A DNA stretch of 59,741 bases. It comes from Comamonadaceae bacterium. GTDB taxonomy: Bacteria > Pseudomonadota > Gammaproteobacteria > Burkholderiales > Burkholderiaceae_C. Positions 45,861 through 55,834 of this stretch are shown here, piece by piece. The notes beneath the pieces were generated by a model, which worked only from the letters and a program-made list of their open reading frames with translations, was not told where the DNA came from and did no database searches. The stretch is from assembly GCA_027486555.1 (NCBI GenBank), contig JAIXOX010000053.1, positions 1-59,741 on the forward strand, given 5' to 3'. The translations under genes were made by a program, and so were the position numbers. Each line of letters begins with the position of its first letter. The stretch's first letter is position 1.

Positions 45861-47105
45861 ATGACCCGGCGCCGCGTTGTTATCACGGGTTTGGGATGCA
45901 TCAGCCCTGTGGGCAACACGGTTGCTGATGCATGGTCCAACCTGCTTGCCGGTGAGTCCGGCATCGGACTGATCACTCGTTTTGATGCTTCAGCTGTAGC
46001 CTGCCGGTTTGCGGGTGAGGTCAAAAACTTTGATCTTGAGTCTTACATGTCCTCCAAAGAAGCGAGGACCATGGACCGATTCATTCACTTTGGCATTGCT
46101 GCTGCACATCAGGCCATTCAAGACGCTGGTTTGCTGACGGGTGACGCGCTGAATGAAGAAGAAGCTTGCCGTACCGGTGTGGTCATTGGTTCTGGCATCG
46201 GTGGCTTGCCACTGATCGAAGAAACACACACCGAGTACACAGCTCGTGGTCCGCGTCGCATCTCTCCTTTTTTTGTGCCAGCTTCGATCATCAACATGAT
46301 CTCTGGACATGTCTCAATGCGAAGCGGTTTCAAGGGTCCTAACTTGGCCGTTGTCACAGCTTGCACGACGGGCTTGCATTCCATTGGCGAAGCCGGCCGA
46401 TTGATTGAATACGGTGACGCTGATGTGATGGTGGCTGGCGGTGCGGAAGCCTGTGTGTCTCCTTTGGGTGTGGGTGGTTTTGCAGCCATGCGTGCTTTGT
46501 CTACACGCAATGATGACCCTGCCGCCGCTTCGCGCCCATGGGACAAAGACCGCGATGGTTTTGTGCTTGGTGAAGGTGCAGGAGTGATGGTGCTCGAGGA
46601 GTACGAACACGCCAAAGCCCGTGGTGCCCGAATCTACGCGGAGTTGGGCGGTTACGGGATGAGTGCTGATGCCGGTCACATGACTGCACCCAGCATGGAC
46701 GGCCCACGCCGGGCCATGATCAATGCCATGCGCAATGCCGGTGTGAACGCTGACCAAATCGATTATTTGAACGCGCACGGCACGTCTACGCCCTTGGGTG
46801 ACATCAACGAAACCAATGCCATCAAGGCGGCCTTGGGTGACCATGCTTACAAAACAGTGGTCAGTTCAACCAAGTCCATGACCGGTCACCTTTTGGGTGG
46901 CGCGGGGGGCATTGAAAGTGTGTTCACGGTCTTGGCACTGCACCACCAGAAAGTGCCTCCAACCATCAATTTGATGAACCCAGATCCTGAATGTGATTTG
47001 GACTACTGCCCCAATGTGGCGCGTGATGTCAAAATCGAAGTAGCACTGAAAAATAATTTTGGTTTTGGCGGTACCAACGGATCTTTGGTGTTCAAGCGCA
47101 TCTGA
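45861..47105 (+). CDS. fabF: 3-oxoacyl-ACP synthase II (FabF)
   Basis: 414 residues, the elongating condensing enzyme. Catalytic Cys168 lies in [13 protein letters not shown]; His residues are in [11 protein letters not shown] and [13 protein letters not shown], and the C-terminal [11 protein letters not shown] loop is present. It starts 6 bases after acpP. The cluster's probable terminator lies 25 bases after the stop. Confidence 0.98.
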   Translation: MTRRRVVITGLGCISPVGNTVADAWSNLLAGESGIGLITRFDASAVACRFAGEVKNFDLESYMSSKEARTMDRFIHFGIAAAHQAIQDAGLLTGDALNEEEACRTGVVIGSGIGGLPLIEETHTEYTARGPRRISPFFVPASIINMISGHVSMRSGFKGPNLAVVTACTTGLHSIGEAGRLIEYGDADVMVAGGAEACVSPLGVGGFAAMRALSTRNDDPAAASRPWDKDRDGFVLGEGAGVMVLEEYEHAKARGARIYAELGGYGMSADAGHMTAPSMDGPRRAMINAMRNAGVNADQIDYLNAHGTSTPLGDINETNAIKAALGDHAYKTVVSSTKSMTGHLLGGAGGIESVFTVLALHHQKVPPTINLMNPDPECDLDYCPNVARDVKIEVALKNNFGFGGTNGSLVFKRI

Positions 47106-47119
47106 ATTGAGAGCCGTTG

Positions 47120-47617
47120 ATGCGTCATGATGCCCCACCCGTGGTTTACCCGGTGGGGCATTTTGTTTGGGGTCGTGTTTTCTTTGTGGCAACGGCCTCT
47201 TTGTCTGCGGCAGGTTTGACGTTTTGGCAAATGCAAGGAGCCTCCAGCCCTGCTTGGAATGTTGCTTGGGTTGGGTGGTTGGGCTGTTTGATCGGAACTG
47301 CAGTGTGGGGACCTCGGCAAACCCTGAGCAAAGGTGAATTGTTTTGGACTGGTGAGGCTTGGTTTTGGCAGTACCGTGATCAAAAGCAACAATTTCAATC
47401 ACATCAGGCGCTTTTGGAGAAAGGTTTGGATACAGGCTCAGGACTTTTGCTTTGGATCACACTGCTGGACTCACAAAGTCGTAGACGGTCATCATTGCGT
47501 GGTGCCTGGTTGAGCGAAGCACAGTTGCCCTCGAAATGGCATGGATTTAGATGCGCTGTATATTCGCGCACCAGAGAAGAAATTCATGCGCCCAAGGCTG
47601 ACAATTTGCGTGCTTGA
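47120..47617 (+). CDS. Hypothetical membrane protein downstream of fabF
   Basis: 165 residues. Two hydrophobic segments lie at about 18-35 and 46-62 (FFVATASLSAAGLTFW, VAWVGWLGCLIGTAVWG), followed by a soluble, Trp/Gln-rich part with WTGEAWFWQYRD and a late SKWHGFRCAVYSR. The YPVG-x(n)-two-helix plan resembles YgfX/CptA-like proteins, but the match is weak. The odd point is that a strong hairpin terminator (47130-47164) covers its first 15 codons. ATG at 47120 is assumed; an internal GTG near 47186 is possible. Confidence 0.6.
   Translation: MRHDAPPVVYPVGHFVWGRVFFVATASLSAAGLTFWQMQGASSPAWNVAWVGWLGCLIGTAVWGPRQTLSKGELFWTGEAWFWQYRDQKQQFQSHQALLEKGLDTGSGLLLWITLLDSQSRRRSSLRGAWLSEAQLPSKWHGFRCAVYSRTREEIHAPKADNLRA
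47130..47164 (+). terminator. Hairpin terminator over the start of the gene after fabF
   Basis: ATGCCCCACC (47130-47139) pairs perfectly with GGTGGGGCAT (47152-47161) around a 12-base loop and is followed by TTTTGTTT. It is well placed to end the fab transcript but falls inside the first codons of the next ORF. Confidence 0.8.
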
Positions 47618-47695
47618 CGCGCCTTGAATTTAACTTTTTTAACTTTATTGACCAGCTGATTTCCACAACGGTTGACTGTACACAAGGAGTCTTGA

Positions 47696-49162
47696 GTGCT
47701 GAAAATGAATTGGACCAAAGGGGTCGCATCGGCCGTGATTGGCGGTGCTTTGTTGTTGGGTTTGGCCGTGGTTCCTGCGACGTCGGTTTGGGCGCAAAAC
47801 CAAAGCGCGGGTGCCAAGGGTTTACCAGACTTTACCGATTTGGTTGAATTGGTAGGGCCTTCAGTTGTGAACATTCGCACCTTGGAAAAGGCGCGCTCTG
47901 CTGCGCCTGGTGCCAGCGCACAAGATGAAGAGATGCAGGAACTGTTTCGGCGGTTTTTTGGTGTGCCCATGCCCAATGCCCCTCGACAAGGTCCTCGACA
48001 AAACAGACCCGAGCAAGAGGCACAACCTCGCGGTGTAGGTTCGGGTTTTATATTGAGTTCTGACGGATTCATCATGACCAATGCCCATGTCGTCGAGGGC
48101 GCCGACGAAGTCATGGTGACGCTGACCGACAAGCGTGAATTCAAGGCCCGGATTGTGGGTGCAGACAAGCGCACCGATGTCGCCGTGGTCAAAATTCAGG
48201 CCACCGGCTTGCCCGCAGTGAAGGTGGGCGATGTGGGTCGCTTGCGTGTGGGTGAGTGGGTCATGGCGATTGGCTCCCCCTTTGGATTGGAAAATACCGT
48301 GACAGCCGGCATTGTCAGTGCCAAGCAGCGCGACACGGGTGACTACTTGCCCTTCATTCAAACGGATGTGGCGATCAATCCTGGTAACTCAGGTGGCCCC
48401 CTGATCAATATGCGTGGTGAAGTGGTGGGCATCAACAGCCAAATTTATTCTCGCTCGGGTGGGTTCATGGGCATTTCATTTGCCATTCCCATGGACGAGG
48501 CCATGCGCGTCAGTGAGCAGTTGCGCTCAAACGGTCGTGTCAGCCGCGGGCGCATTGGTGTTCAAATTGCGCCTGTGACCAAAGAGGTGGCCGAGTCCAT
48601 TGGCTTGGGCAAATTGCAGGGTGTTTTGGTGCGTGGAGTTGAAGAGGGCTCACCAGCCGACAAAGCAGGCATTGAGGCAGGAGACATCATCACCAAATTT
48701 GATGGTAAATCAATTGAAAAACCTGCTGATTTGCCACGCGCCGTGGGCAATACCAAGCCTGGCAGTCGGGTAGTGGTCACGGTGTTCCATCGCGGTGCAA
48801 GCAAAGATGTGAACGTCACTGTGGTCGAAGTCGAACCAGAAAAAACGGCGAGCGCTGTACCTGAGAAAAAAGCACCGGCTGCCAACATTCAACATCTTGG
48901 GCTCACCCTCAGTGATTTGACCGATGCACAGAAAAAAGAGTCCAGAGTTCGTTCGGGTGTGCGCGTGGATGCAGCCGTTGAAGCAGCAGCCCGGGCCGGC
49001 ATACGCGAGGGCGATTTTATTTTGGCGGTTGCCAACACAGAAATCTCTTCGGTCAAGGTGTTTGAAGCCTTGATGTCTCGCATCGACAAGACCCGTCCCG
49101 TGAGCATCTTGATTCGACGAGGCGATGCTGCGCAATATGTGTTGATTCGCCCGGTGCCGTGA
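47696..49162 (+). CDS. mucD: Periplasmic serine protease MucD/DegP (Do family)
   Basis: 488 residues. A signal peptide ends near TSVWAQ. The trypsin-like domain has His131 (MTNAHVVEGAD), Asp161 (KRTDVAVVKI) and Ser232 (NPGNSGGPL). Two PDZ domains follow (about 280-370 and 395-485). It degrades or refolds damaged envelope proteins. A GTG start with AAGGAG 6 bases upstream is clear. In related bacteria rpoE-rseA-rseB precede it and lepA follows; only lepA is present here. The acidic/Pro/Gln linker at about 68-112 is the usual LA-loop region. Confidence 0.95.
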   Translation: MLKMNWTKGVASAVIGGALLLGLAVVPATSVWAQNQSAGAKGLPDFTDLVELVGPSVVNIRTLEKARSAAPGASAQDEEMQELFRRFFGVPMPNAPRQGPRQNRPEQEAQPRGVGSGFILSSDGFIMTNAHVVEGADEVMVTLTDKREFKARIVGADKRTDVAVVKIQATGLPAVKVGDVGRLRVGEWVMAIGSPFGLENTVTAGIVSAKQRDTGDYLPFIQTDVAINPGNSGGPLINMRGEVVGINSQIYSRSGGFMGISFAIPMDEAMRVSEQLRSNGRVSRGRIGVQIAPVTKEVAESIGLGKLQGVLVRGVEEGSPADKAGIEAGDIITKFDGKSIEKPADLPRAVGNTKPGSRVVVTVFHRGASKDVNVTVVEVEPEKTASAVPEKKAPAANIQHLGLTLSDLTDAQKKESRVRSGVRVDAAVEAAARAGIREGDFILAVANTEISSVKVFEALMSRIDKTRPVSILIRRGDAAQYVLIRPVP

Positions 49163-49536
49163 GTTCCGGAACATGTTCAAGCGGTGAAAGCGGTTGAGCC
49201 CATGTCACTTGACTGAATTCATGATCGATGTTGATACGAACTGTTCGGGGTATTTCACCTCGGTCATCAAAGTATGTTGTCGCTCACAATTTTCTTTTTC
49301 CATGCCAATTTTGGATAAAATTGACAGTTCTGATCTACGTTCGTGGCATTGATAGCAGTTCAGCAACCGCGATGTGGAATACGAGTGGAAAGTCCACCGA
49401 TCATTCACAGACAGTCCACATGTTATTCAACCGAGTTCATGTTGTTTTGTGGATAAGTTGTTCATCAATTCTGTGTTGTGTGGATGCAATGACCTGCCGA
49501 GCGAGTTGGGGGGCTGTGAGAGTGGGCCAATCTGCC
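49163..49536. other. Intergenic region between mucD and lepA
   Basis: No ORF here looks like a protein. The stretch is AT-richer than its neighbours. It contains one TTGACA hexamer at 49321 without a good -10, and a perfect DnaA-box sequence at 49448. Confidence 0.45.
49448..49456 (-). promoter_or_regulatory. Perfect DnaA-box sequence
   Basis: TGTGGATAA is the reverse complement of the strict DnaA box TTATCCACA. A second, 7-of-9 match (TGTGGATGC) lies about 30 bases further on. No other origin feature (dnaA, dnaN, box cluster) is nearby, so this is not called an origin. Confidence 0.4.
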
Positions 49537-49613
49537 TACAATGAAGCCCCAGCCATCGCAGTTGCCAATGATTGTTGGTTCAGGGCGCGTCGCCACCAGA
49601 CGCGCCCTTTTTT
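49537..49613 (+). terminator. TACAAT box followed by a strong terminator just before lepA
   Basis: The stem GGGCGCGTC (49583-49591) / GACGCGCCC (49599-49607) has a 7-base loop and a TTTTTT tail. A good -10 sequence, TACAAT, lies at 49537-49542. The two would bracket a transcript of about 65 nt. The terminator ends about 45 bases before lepA, so it is either an attenuator, the end of a small RNA, or the mucD terminator. Confidence 0.75.
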
Positions 49614-49657
49614 CTTTTACGGGTCCTTGATCCACAAACACTTGCAGAACTTGCTTG

Positions 49658-51466
49658 ATGAATCACATCAGAAATTTTTCGATCATTGCGCACATTGACC
49701 ACGGCAAATCCACACTGGCCGATCGCTTGATTCAACGCTGTGGTGGCCTTGAGGCCCGTGACATGGAAGCCCAGGTACTCGACTCAATGGACATTGAGAA
49801 AGAGCGCGGCATCACGATCAAAGCTCAGACCGCGGCATTGCAATACAAGGCCAAAGATGGGCAGATCTACAACCTGAATCTGATCGACACGCCTGGCCAT
49901 GTGGATTTCTCCTATGAAGTCTCGCGTTCGCTGTCGGCTTGTGAAGGTGCTTTGTTGGTGGTGGACGCCAGCCAAGGCGTGGAAGCGCAAACGGTGGCCA
50001 ACTGTTACACCGCCCTCGACTTGGGCGTGGAAGTGGTGCCAGTGCTCAACAAAATGGATTTGCCCAACGCCGATCCGGACAACGCCCGAAGTGAAGTGGA
50101 AGACGTGATTGGCATCGACGCGACCGATGCGATTCCGTGCTCGGCCAAAACCGGTATGGGCATTGAAGAAATCCTCGAAGCCGTGGTGGCCCGCATACCG
50201 CCGCCCAAAGGCAATCCCGATGCGCCTTTGCGGGCCATGATCATCGACAGCTGGTTTGACAGCTACGTTGGTGTGGTCATGTTGGTGCGTGTGGTCGACG
50301 GCCAGCTCCTCAAAAACGAGCGTATCAAGATGATGGCCAGCAACGCGGTTTATGAAGCAGGTAGCCTGGGTGTGTTCACGCCCGCCAACGAGCCACGCCA
50401 GTCGCTGCGTGCAGGTGAGGTGGGTTACATCATCGCCGGCATCAAGGAATTGCAGGCAGCCAAGGTGGGTGACACCGTGACCTTGGAAAAGAAATTGCCC
50501 AACAATTTGGGTCCAGCCACCGAGGCCCTGCCAGGCTTCAAGGAAATCCAGCCGCAAGTTTTTGCTGGTCTTTACCCGACGGAAGCCAACCAATACGATG
50601 GTTTGCGCGATGCGCTCGAAAAGCTCAAACTCAACGATGCATCCCTGCACTACGAGCCGGAAGTCTCTCAAGCCTTGGGCTTTGGTTTTCGCTGTGGCTT
50701 TCTGGGCTTGTTGCACATGGAAATTGTTCAAGAGCGTTTGGAGCGTGAGTTTGACCAGGACCTGATCACCACGGCACCGAGCGTGGTTTACCAAGTGGTC
50801 CAGCCCGGCGGCGAAATCATCATGGTTGAAAACCCATCCAAGATGCCAGACCAAGGCAAGCTGCAAGAGATCCGCGAGCCCATTGTGACGGTCCATCTCT
50901 ACATGCCGCAGGATTATGTAGGCCCCGTCATGACGCTCGCCAACCAAAAGCGCGGCGTTCAACTGAACATGGCCTACCACGGTCGTCAGGTGATGCTGAC
51001 CTATGAAATGCCGCTCGGTGAAATCGTGCTCGACTTCTTTGACAAACTCAAATCAGTGAGCCGGGGTTATGCCTCCATGGATTACGAGTTCAAGGAATTT
51101 CGGGCATCTGACGTGGTCAAAGTCGACATATTGCTCAACGGCGAAAAAGTCGATGCCTTGTCCATCATCGTGCACCGTTCACAGTCCCAATACCGGGGCC
51201 GTGCGGTGGTGGCCAAGATGCGCGAGATCATCAGCCGCCAGATGTTCGATGTGGCCATTCAAGCAGCCATCGGTGCCAACATCATCGCGCGTGAAAGCAT
51301 CAAGGCCATGCGTAAAAATGTGCTGGCCAAGTGCTATGGCGGTGACATTTCGCGCAAGCGCAAACTGCTCGAAAAGCAAAAAGCCGGTAAAAAACGCATG
51401 AAACAAATTGGTTCGGTCGAAGTGCCTCAAGAGGCGTTTTTGGCCATTTTGCAGGTGGAAGATTGA
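49658..51466 (+). CDS. lepA: Elongation factor 4 (LepA)
   Basis: 602 residues. A ribosomal GTPase that affects initiation and stalled or back-translocated ribosomes. G motifs are [17 protein letters not shown] and NKMDLP; the C-terminal LepA-specific domain ends with [33 protein letters not shown], an almost invariant run across bacteria. The ATG at 49658 is chosen over a TTG one codon upstream. Its stop overlaps the lepB start (TGATG). Confidence 0.98.
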   Translation: MNHIRNFSIIAHIDHGKSTLADRLIQRCGGLEARDMEAQVLDSMDIEKERGITIKAQTAALQYKAKDGQIYNLNLIDTPGHVDFSYEVSRSLSACEGALLVVDASQGVEAQTVANCYTALDLGVEVVPVLNKMDLPNADPDNARSEVEDVIGIDATDAIPCSAKTGMGIEEILEAVVARIPPPKGNPDAPLRAMIIDSWFDSYVGVVMLVRVVDGQLLKNERIKMMASNAVYEAGSLGVFTPANEPRQSLRAGEVGYIIAGIKELQAAKVGDTVTLEKKLPNNLGPATEALPGFKEIQPQVFAGLYPTEANQYDGLRDALEKLKLNDASLHYEPEVSQALGFGFRCGFLGLLHMEIVQERLEREFDQDLITTAPSVVYQVVQPGGEIIMVENPSKMPDQGKLQEIREPIVTVHLYMPQDYVGPVMTLANQKRGVQLNMAYHGRQVMLTYEMPLGEIVLDFFDKLKSVSRGYASMDYEFKEFRASDVVKVDILLNGEKVDALSIIVHRSQSQYRGRAVVAKMREIISRQMFDVAIQAAIGANIIARESIKAMRKNVLAKCYGGDISRKRKLLEKQKAGKKRMKQIGSVEVPQEAFLAILQVED

Positions 51467-52431
51467 TGCAGTTCCTCACGTCTTTGGTCTTGGCTGCTTT
51501 TGTCGGCTATGCGGGTTCTTGGTATTTTGGTTACCTGGAGGGCAACTTCGCGCTGCTCTTGCTGTTGGCCACGGTGGTCACGGGCATCTATTGGTTGGCA
51601 GAGCGCTTTTTCTTTTTGCCTCAGCGACAAAAAGCGGTGGCGCAATTAGAGGCCCAGACGGTTCAGCGTCGGGCCGAATTGGCCAAAATGGGCATCGATA
51701 AGGTGGACACGGATATTCGCGAAAGCCGCGAAAAACTCCTGATGCAGCCTTGGTGGCTGGACTGGACAGCGGGATTGTTTCCAGTGATTGTGGTCGTGTT
51801 CATCTTGCGATCATTTTTGTTCGAGCCCTTCAAAATTCCTTCGGGCTCCATGATCCCGACCTTGCACATTGGCGACCTCATTTTGGTCAACAAGTTTCAC
51901 TACGGCGTGCGTTTGCCAGTGCTCAATACCAAATTGACCGAGGGATCGGCCGTTCAAAGGGGGGACGTGATGGTGTTTCGCTACCCTCCCAAGCCCAGCG
52001 TGGATTACATCAAGCGTGTGGTGGGGGTGCCTGGTGACGAGGTGTCCTACTTGAACAAGCGTTTGACGGTCAATGGTCAGCCCGTTGCGACCAAGGCACT
52101 GCCGGATTTCTTTGATGAATCCACCATGCGTTATTTCAAGCACACCAGTGAGAGTTTGGGCGTCAAGCCACACCAAACCCTGCAAGACGATGATCGCCCA
52201 GCTTTCATTCCCGGCGCAGACCCGTTTCCTGGCCGCGAGCAATGTCACTACACCGTTGAAGGGCTGACCTGCAAGGTGCCTGCGGGTCACTATTTCGTGA
52301 TGGGTGACAACCGTGACAACTCATTGGATTCACGTTATTGGGGTTTTGTGCCGGACGCCAACATTGTGGGTAAAGCCTTCTTTGTCTGGATGAACTTTGG
52401 CAACCTCAGGCGCATTGGCGCTTTTGACTGA
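51466..52431 (+). CDS. lepB: Signal peptidase I
   Basis: 321 residues. Two N-terminal membrane helices (about 3-20 and 28-47), and a third hydrophobic stretch at about 102-118, precede the catalytic domain. The nucleophile is Ser128 in IPSGSMIPTL and the general base Lys183 in DYIKRVVGVPGD; VMGDNRDNSLDSRYWG is the family's late motif. It removes signal peptides from exported proteins, such as those of mucD and the Bug receptor here. It is translationally coupled to lepA. Confidence 0.98.
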   Translation: MQFLTSLVLAAFVGYAGSWYFGYLEGNFALLLLLATVVTGIYWLAERFFFLPQRQKAVAQLEAQTVQRRAELAKMGIDKVDTDIRESREKLLMQPWWLDWTAGLFPVIVVVFILRSFLFEPFKIPSGSMIPTLHIGDLILVNKFHYGVRLPVLNTKLTEGSAVQRGDVMVFRYPPKPSVDYIKRVVGVPGDEVSYLNKRLTVNGQPVATKALPDFFDESTMRYFKHTSESLGVKPHQTLQDDDRPAFIPGADPFPGREQCHYTVEGLTCKVPAGHYFVMGDNRDNSLDSRYWGFVPDANIVGKAFFVWMNFGNLRRIGAFD

Positions 52432-52432
52432 G

Positions 52433-53143
52433 GTGGATGTGGTCGTTCAGTCTCCAGTGCCATCGGGCCTGTCCCAGCTTCAAATTCGTTTGGGCTATGC
52501 TTTTTGTCAGGTGAGTTTGTTGCAACAGGCGCTGACGCATCGAAGTTTCAGCGCCGATCACTACGAGCGACTGGAGTTTTTGGGAGACTCCGTGCTCAAC
52601 TTGGCGGTGTCGCACATGCTCTACGCCCAGTTGCAGCACATGCCTGAAGGCGATTTGTCTCGCGTGCGGGCCAACTTGGTCAAGGAAGACACGCTGTACC
52701 AATTGGCCAAAACATTGAACGTGGCCGAGGTCATGCGTTTGGGTGAAGGTGAGATGCGATCGGGTGGCCAAGGCAGGCCATCTATCCTGGCGGACATGGT
52801 CGAGGCCATCATTGGCGCGGTGTACTTGGACGGTGGTTACAAGAATGCGCAAGCCTTGGTCGAGCGCCTGTTTGCCAAGGTCGACATCAAACCCGACATG
52901 CAAGCCGTGGGCAAAGACCCCAAGACCGAGCTGCAAGAGTGGTTGCAAGGGCGCAAGCTCGCGCTGCCCAAATACACCGTGGTCGGGACATCCGGTGCAG
53001 CGCACCGCCAGCAATTCGAGGTCTCTTGCGAAGTGACCGAACTGCGCCAAACCCAACAAGGCTCGGGCGCATCGCGTCGCGCCGCCGAACAAGCAGCGGC
53101 AGCCGCCATGCTGAACAATCTGAAATCCGAAAGCGCAGCATGA
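52433..53143 (+). CDS. rnc: Ribonuclease III
   Basis: About 236 residues. The catalytic domain carries the signature [16 protein letters not shown] and the second acidic site [16 protein letters not shown]; a double-stranded RNA-binding domain occupies the last 70 residues ([20 protein letters not shown], then [14 protein letters not shown]). It processes rRNA precursors and cuts RNA duplexes. The start is not certain: GTG at 52433, one base after the lepB stop, is preferred; a TTG at 52397 lies inside lepB. Confidence 0.96.
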   Translation: MDVVVQSPVPSGLSQLQIRLGYAFCQVSLLQQALTHRSFSADHYERLEFLGDSVLNLAVSHMLYAQLQHMPEGDLSRVRANLVKEDTLYQLAKTLNVAEVMRLGEGEMRSGGQGRPSILADMVEAIIGAVYLDGGYKNAQALVERLFAKVDIKPDMQAVGKDPKTELQEWLQGRKLALPKYTVVGTSGAAHRQQFEVSCEVTELRQTQQGSGASRRAAEQAAAAAMLNNLKSESAA

Positions 53144-54195
53144 GCACCGACAAAAAAACGCCAGCAACCGACAGCAGGCCACAAGAGCCCACCCTGCGCC
53201 GCCCCGTTCAAATTGCGGGTGTCACCATTCAGCCCCGTGACTCGGCTGAAGATGCTTCCTTGCCTGCCGTAGCGGCTGCACCTGCGCCAGTGCCGGTTGA
53301 GGGTCAGCATTGCGGCCTGGTGGCCATTGTGGGCAAGCCCAACGTGGGCAAGTCCACCTTGCTCAACGCCTTGGTGGGCCAAAAAATCAGCATCACCTCG
53401 CGCAAAGCCCAAACCACGCGCCACCGCATCACCGGCATTCGTACTCAAGGCGCTGCGCAGTATGTTTTTGTCGATACACCCGGTTTCCAGACCATCCACG
53501 GCACCGCGCTCAACAAGTCGCTGAATAAAACCGTGGTCGGCGCGGTGAGCGATGTGGACCTGGTGCTTTTTGTGGTCGAGGCGGGCAGCTTCACCACGGC
53601 GGACGCCAAGGTGCTGGCGCTGCTCAAGCCCGGCATTCCTGTTTTGTTGGTGGCCAACAAATTGGACAATGTGCACCGCCGTGGCGACATTGCCCCTTGG
53701 TTGCGCGAGATGCAAGAGCGCCATGCCTTCACAGAGTTTTTCCCCATGTCGGCCAAGCAGCCGAAAGACATTGAGCGCTTGCTCGGCGTTTGCGAAAAAT
53801 ACCTGCCCGAGCAGCCCTGGTGGCATGCCGAAGACGAGCTCACCGACCGCAGCGAGAAGTTCCTCGCCAGCGAAATGGTGCGCGAAAAACTCTTCCGTTT
53901 GACGGGGGACGAGCTGCCTTACACCTCCACGGTGGTCATCGACAAGTTCGAGGAAGAAGCGGGGCGCACCGCCAAGCGCATGCTGCGCATCGCGGCCACC
54001 ATCGTGGTCGAACGCGAGGGGCATAAAGCCATGGTGATCGGTGACAAGGGCGAAAAACTCAAGCGCATCGGGACCGAAACCCGCGTCGAGCTGGAAAAGC
54101 TGCTGGACGCCAAAGTCTTCATTGAGCTGTGGGTCAAGGTGCGTTCGGGCTGGGCCGACGACGAAGCCCGCGTGCGCAGTTTCGGTTACGAGTAA
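53140..54195 (+). CDS. era: GTPase Era
   Basis: 351 residues, about 50 longer than E. coli Era. The first 58 residues are a Pro/Ala/Thr-rich extension not part of the fold. The GTPase domain follows: G1 GKPNVGKS (65-72), G2 TTRHRITG, G3 DTPGFQ and G4 NKLD; a KH RNA-binding domain ends it ([15 protein letters not shown]). Era binds the 3' end of 16S rRNA in small-subunit assembly. The ATG overlaps the rnc stop. Confidence 0.96.
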   Translation: MSTDKKTPATDSRPQEPTLRRPVQIAGVTIQPRDSAEDASLPAVAAAPAPVPVEGQHCGLVAIVGKPNVGKSTLLNALVGQKISITSRKAQTTRHRITGIRTQGAAQYVFVDTPGFQTIHGTALNKSLNKTVVGAVSDVDLVLFVVEAGSFTTADAKVLALLKPGIPVLLVANKLDNVHRRGDIAPWLREMQERHAFTEFFPMSAKQPKDIERLLGVCEKYLPEQPWWHAEDELTDRSEKFLASEMVREKLFRLTGDELPYTSTVVIDKFEEEAGRTAKRMLRIAATIVVEREGHKAMVIGDKGEKLKRIGTETRVELEKLLDAKVFIELWVKVRSGWADDEARVRSFGYE

Positions 54196-54206
54196 CACCT
54201 GCTTCA

Positions 54207-54956
54207 ATGGCCACCAAGCGGATCGCAGACGAGCCAGCCTATGTGCTGCACCGCTACGACTGGAGCGAAACCAGTCTGATCCTCGAAGTCTTCACCCGCC
54301 ACCACGGCCGGGTGGCTTTGGTGGCCAAGGGGGCCAAGCGGCCAAGCTCGAGTTTTCGGCCTGTGCTCTTGCCTTTGCAGCCTTTGTCCCTGGCTTTTGG
54401 CGGCGACGGTGACATCCGCACCCTCAAATCGGCCGAATGGGTAGGTGGGCACGTCATGCCCACGGGTGAGGCGCTGATGTCGGGTTATTACCTCAATGAG
54501 CTGCTCATGCGCCTGACCGCACGCGACGACCCGCACCCAGCTTTGTTCGAAGTCTATGCCGCCGCCGTGCGCCTGCTCGCCAGTGGCGACCCCGACGCCC
54601 TGCAGTGGGCCTTGCGCGGTTTTGAGTTGCTGCTGCTGCGCGAAATGGGCCTGTTGCCAGCCCTGAACCTGCAGACCCTGACCCTCAAGCCCTTGTCGCC
54701 CACCGACAGTTATGCCCTGGTGCCCGAGGCGGGGCTGCAGTGGGTCAGCGATGACCCGCGCCACGCCTTGCTCGGCGAACAATGGCTGGCGTTGCACGCG
54801 GCGCTGGCGTCCCCCAGCCCCTTGGCCGCTTTGCTGCGCGAGTGCGCCGACCTGCTGGTGCAACTGCAGCGCCCCTTGCGCCTTTTGCTCAACTACCATT
54901 GCGGTGTGGGCGCTTTGCGCACACGCCAAATGATGCTGGACTTGCAAACCTTATGA
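54207..54956 (+). CDS. recO: DNA repair protein RecO
   Basis: 249 residues. It has the OB-fold N-terminus ([35 protein letters not shown]) and the helical C-terminal part. RecO loads RecA on SSB-coated single-stranded DNA with RecR. The cysteine zinc cluster of some RecO proteins is not seen. Its stop overlaps the pdxJ start (ATGA). Confidence 0.95.
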   Translation: MATKRIADEPAYVLHRYDWSETSLILEVFTRHHGRVALVAKGAKRPSSSFRPVLLPLQPLSLAFGGDGDIRTLKSAEWVGGHVMPTGEALMSGYYLNELLMRLTARDDPHPALFEVYAAAVRLLASGDPDALQWALRGFELLLLREMGLLPALNLQTLTLKPLSPTDSYALVPEAGLQWVSDDPRHALLGEQWLALHAALASPSPLAALLRECADLLVQLQRPLRLLLNYHCGVGALRTRQMMLDLQTL

Positions 54957-55717
54957 ACACCTCCATGACCACTAATTACCGCCGCGTGGCCTTGTCGGTC
55001 AACGTCAACAAAGTTGCCTTGCTGCGCAATTCGCGCCACCTGGGCATTCCCAGTGTCAGGCGCGCTGCCGAGATGTGTTTGCTGGCCGGTGCCAACGGCA
55101 TCACGATCCACCCCAGGCCCGATGAGCGCCACATCCGCGCCAGCGATGTGCCCGAGTTGCATGCGCTCATGCAGGCCTGGCCCGAGCGCGAGTTCAACAT
55201 CGAAGGCAACCCTTTTCACAACCTGATGGACCATGTGCGCGCTGTGCGTCCGCACCAAGTGACCTTTGTGCCCGACAGCGAAGGCCAGTTCACCAGCGAC
55301 CACGGCTGGCTGTTCCCGCAGGACGCCGAACGCCTCAAACCCCTGGTCGAGGAGTGCCGGGCGCTGGGCGTGCGCGTAAGCCTGTTCATGGACCCTGTTG
55401 CGGAGCAAATGGCCGCTGCCCGGGCCGTGGGGGCAGACCGGGTGGAGTTGTACACCGAACCCTATGCGGCTGCCTTTGGAACGCCTGAGCAGGCCGCGCA
55501 GTTGCAACGTTATGCCCAAGCGGCCGTGGCCGCCTCTCAAGCTGGTCTGGGGCTAAATGCCGGCCACGACTTGAACCGTGACAACCTGCCAGCTTTTGTG
55601 GCGGCGGTGAAGGGTTTGCTAGAAGTCTCCATTGGCCACGCCTTCATGGCGGATGCGTTGGAGATGGGCTATGCAGCAACGGTGCAGGCCTACTTGGACC
55701 TGCTGGTTGACGGTTAA
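54953..55717 (+). CDS. pdxJ: Pyridoxine 5'-phosphate synthase
   Basis: 254 residues. It condenses 1-deoxyxylulose-5-phosphate and aminoacetone phosphate to pyridoxine phosphate in a TIM-barrel. Motifs: [42 protein letters not shown], and the closing [10 protein letters not shown] with [13 protein letters not shown]. It starts inside the recO stop. Confidence 0.97.
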   Translation: MNTSMTTNYRRVALSVNVNKVALLRNSRHLGIPSVRRAAEMCLLAGANGITIHPRPDERHIRASDVPELHALMQAWPEREFNIEGNPFHNLMDHVRAVRPHQVTFVPDSEGQFTSDHGWLFPQDAERLKPLVEECRALGVRVSLFMDPVAEQMAAARAVGADRVELYTEPYAAAFGTPEQAAQLQRYAQAAVAASQAGLGLNAGHDLNRDNLPAFVAAVKGLLEVSIGHAFMADALEMGYAATVQAYLDLLVDG

Positions 55718-55726
55718 GGGTTGGGT

Positions 55727-55825
55727 GTTCAGCGTTCAGCGTTCAGCGTTCAGCGTTCAGCGTGAAGAGACTAATGCTCCACCCCCAACGCCCAACGCCC
55801 AACGCTCAACGCTCAACGCTCAACT
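55727..55825. repeat. Heptamer repeat arrays in inverted arrangement before acpS
   Basis: Five copies of GTTCAGC (55727-55761) are followed, after about 22 bases, by three CCCAACG and three CTCAACG units (55784-55825). The second array is nearly the reverse complement of the first (GCGTTCA versus GCGTTGA), so the transcript could fold into a long hairpin with one mismatch per seven bases. Confidence 0.85.
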
Positions 55826-55834
55826 CCAAAACAC

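Noticed and set aside
49390..49490. Possible replication origin
   Set aside because: Only one strict DnaA box, and no dnaA, dnaN, gidA or box cluster nearby.
49228..49698. Plus-strand ORF of 156 codons before lepA
   Set aside because: It spans a terminator and enters lepA in another frame; composition is not protein-like.
49784..50980. Minus-strand ORF of 398 codons inside lepA
   Set aside because: Shadow of a highly conserved gene on the other strand.
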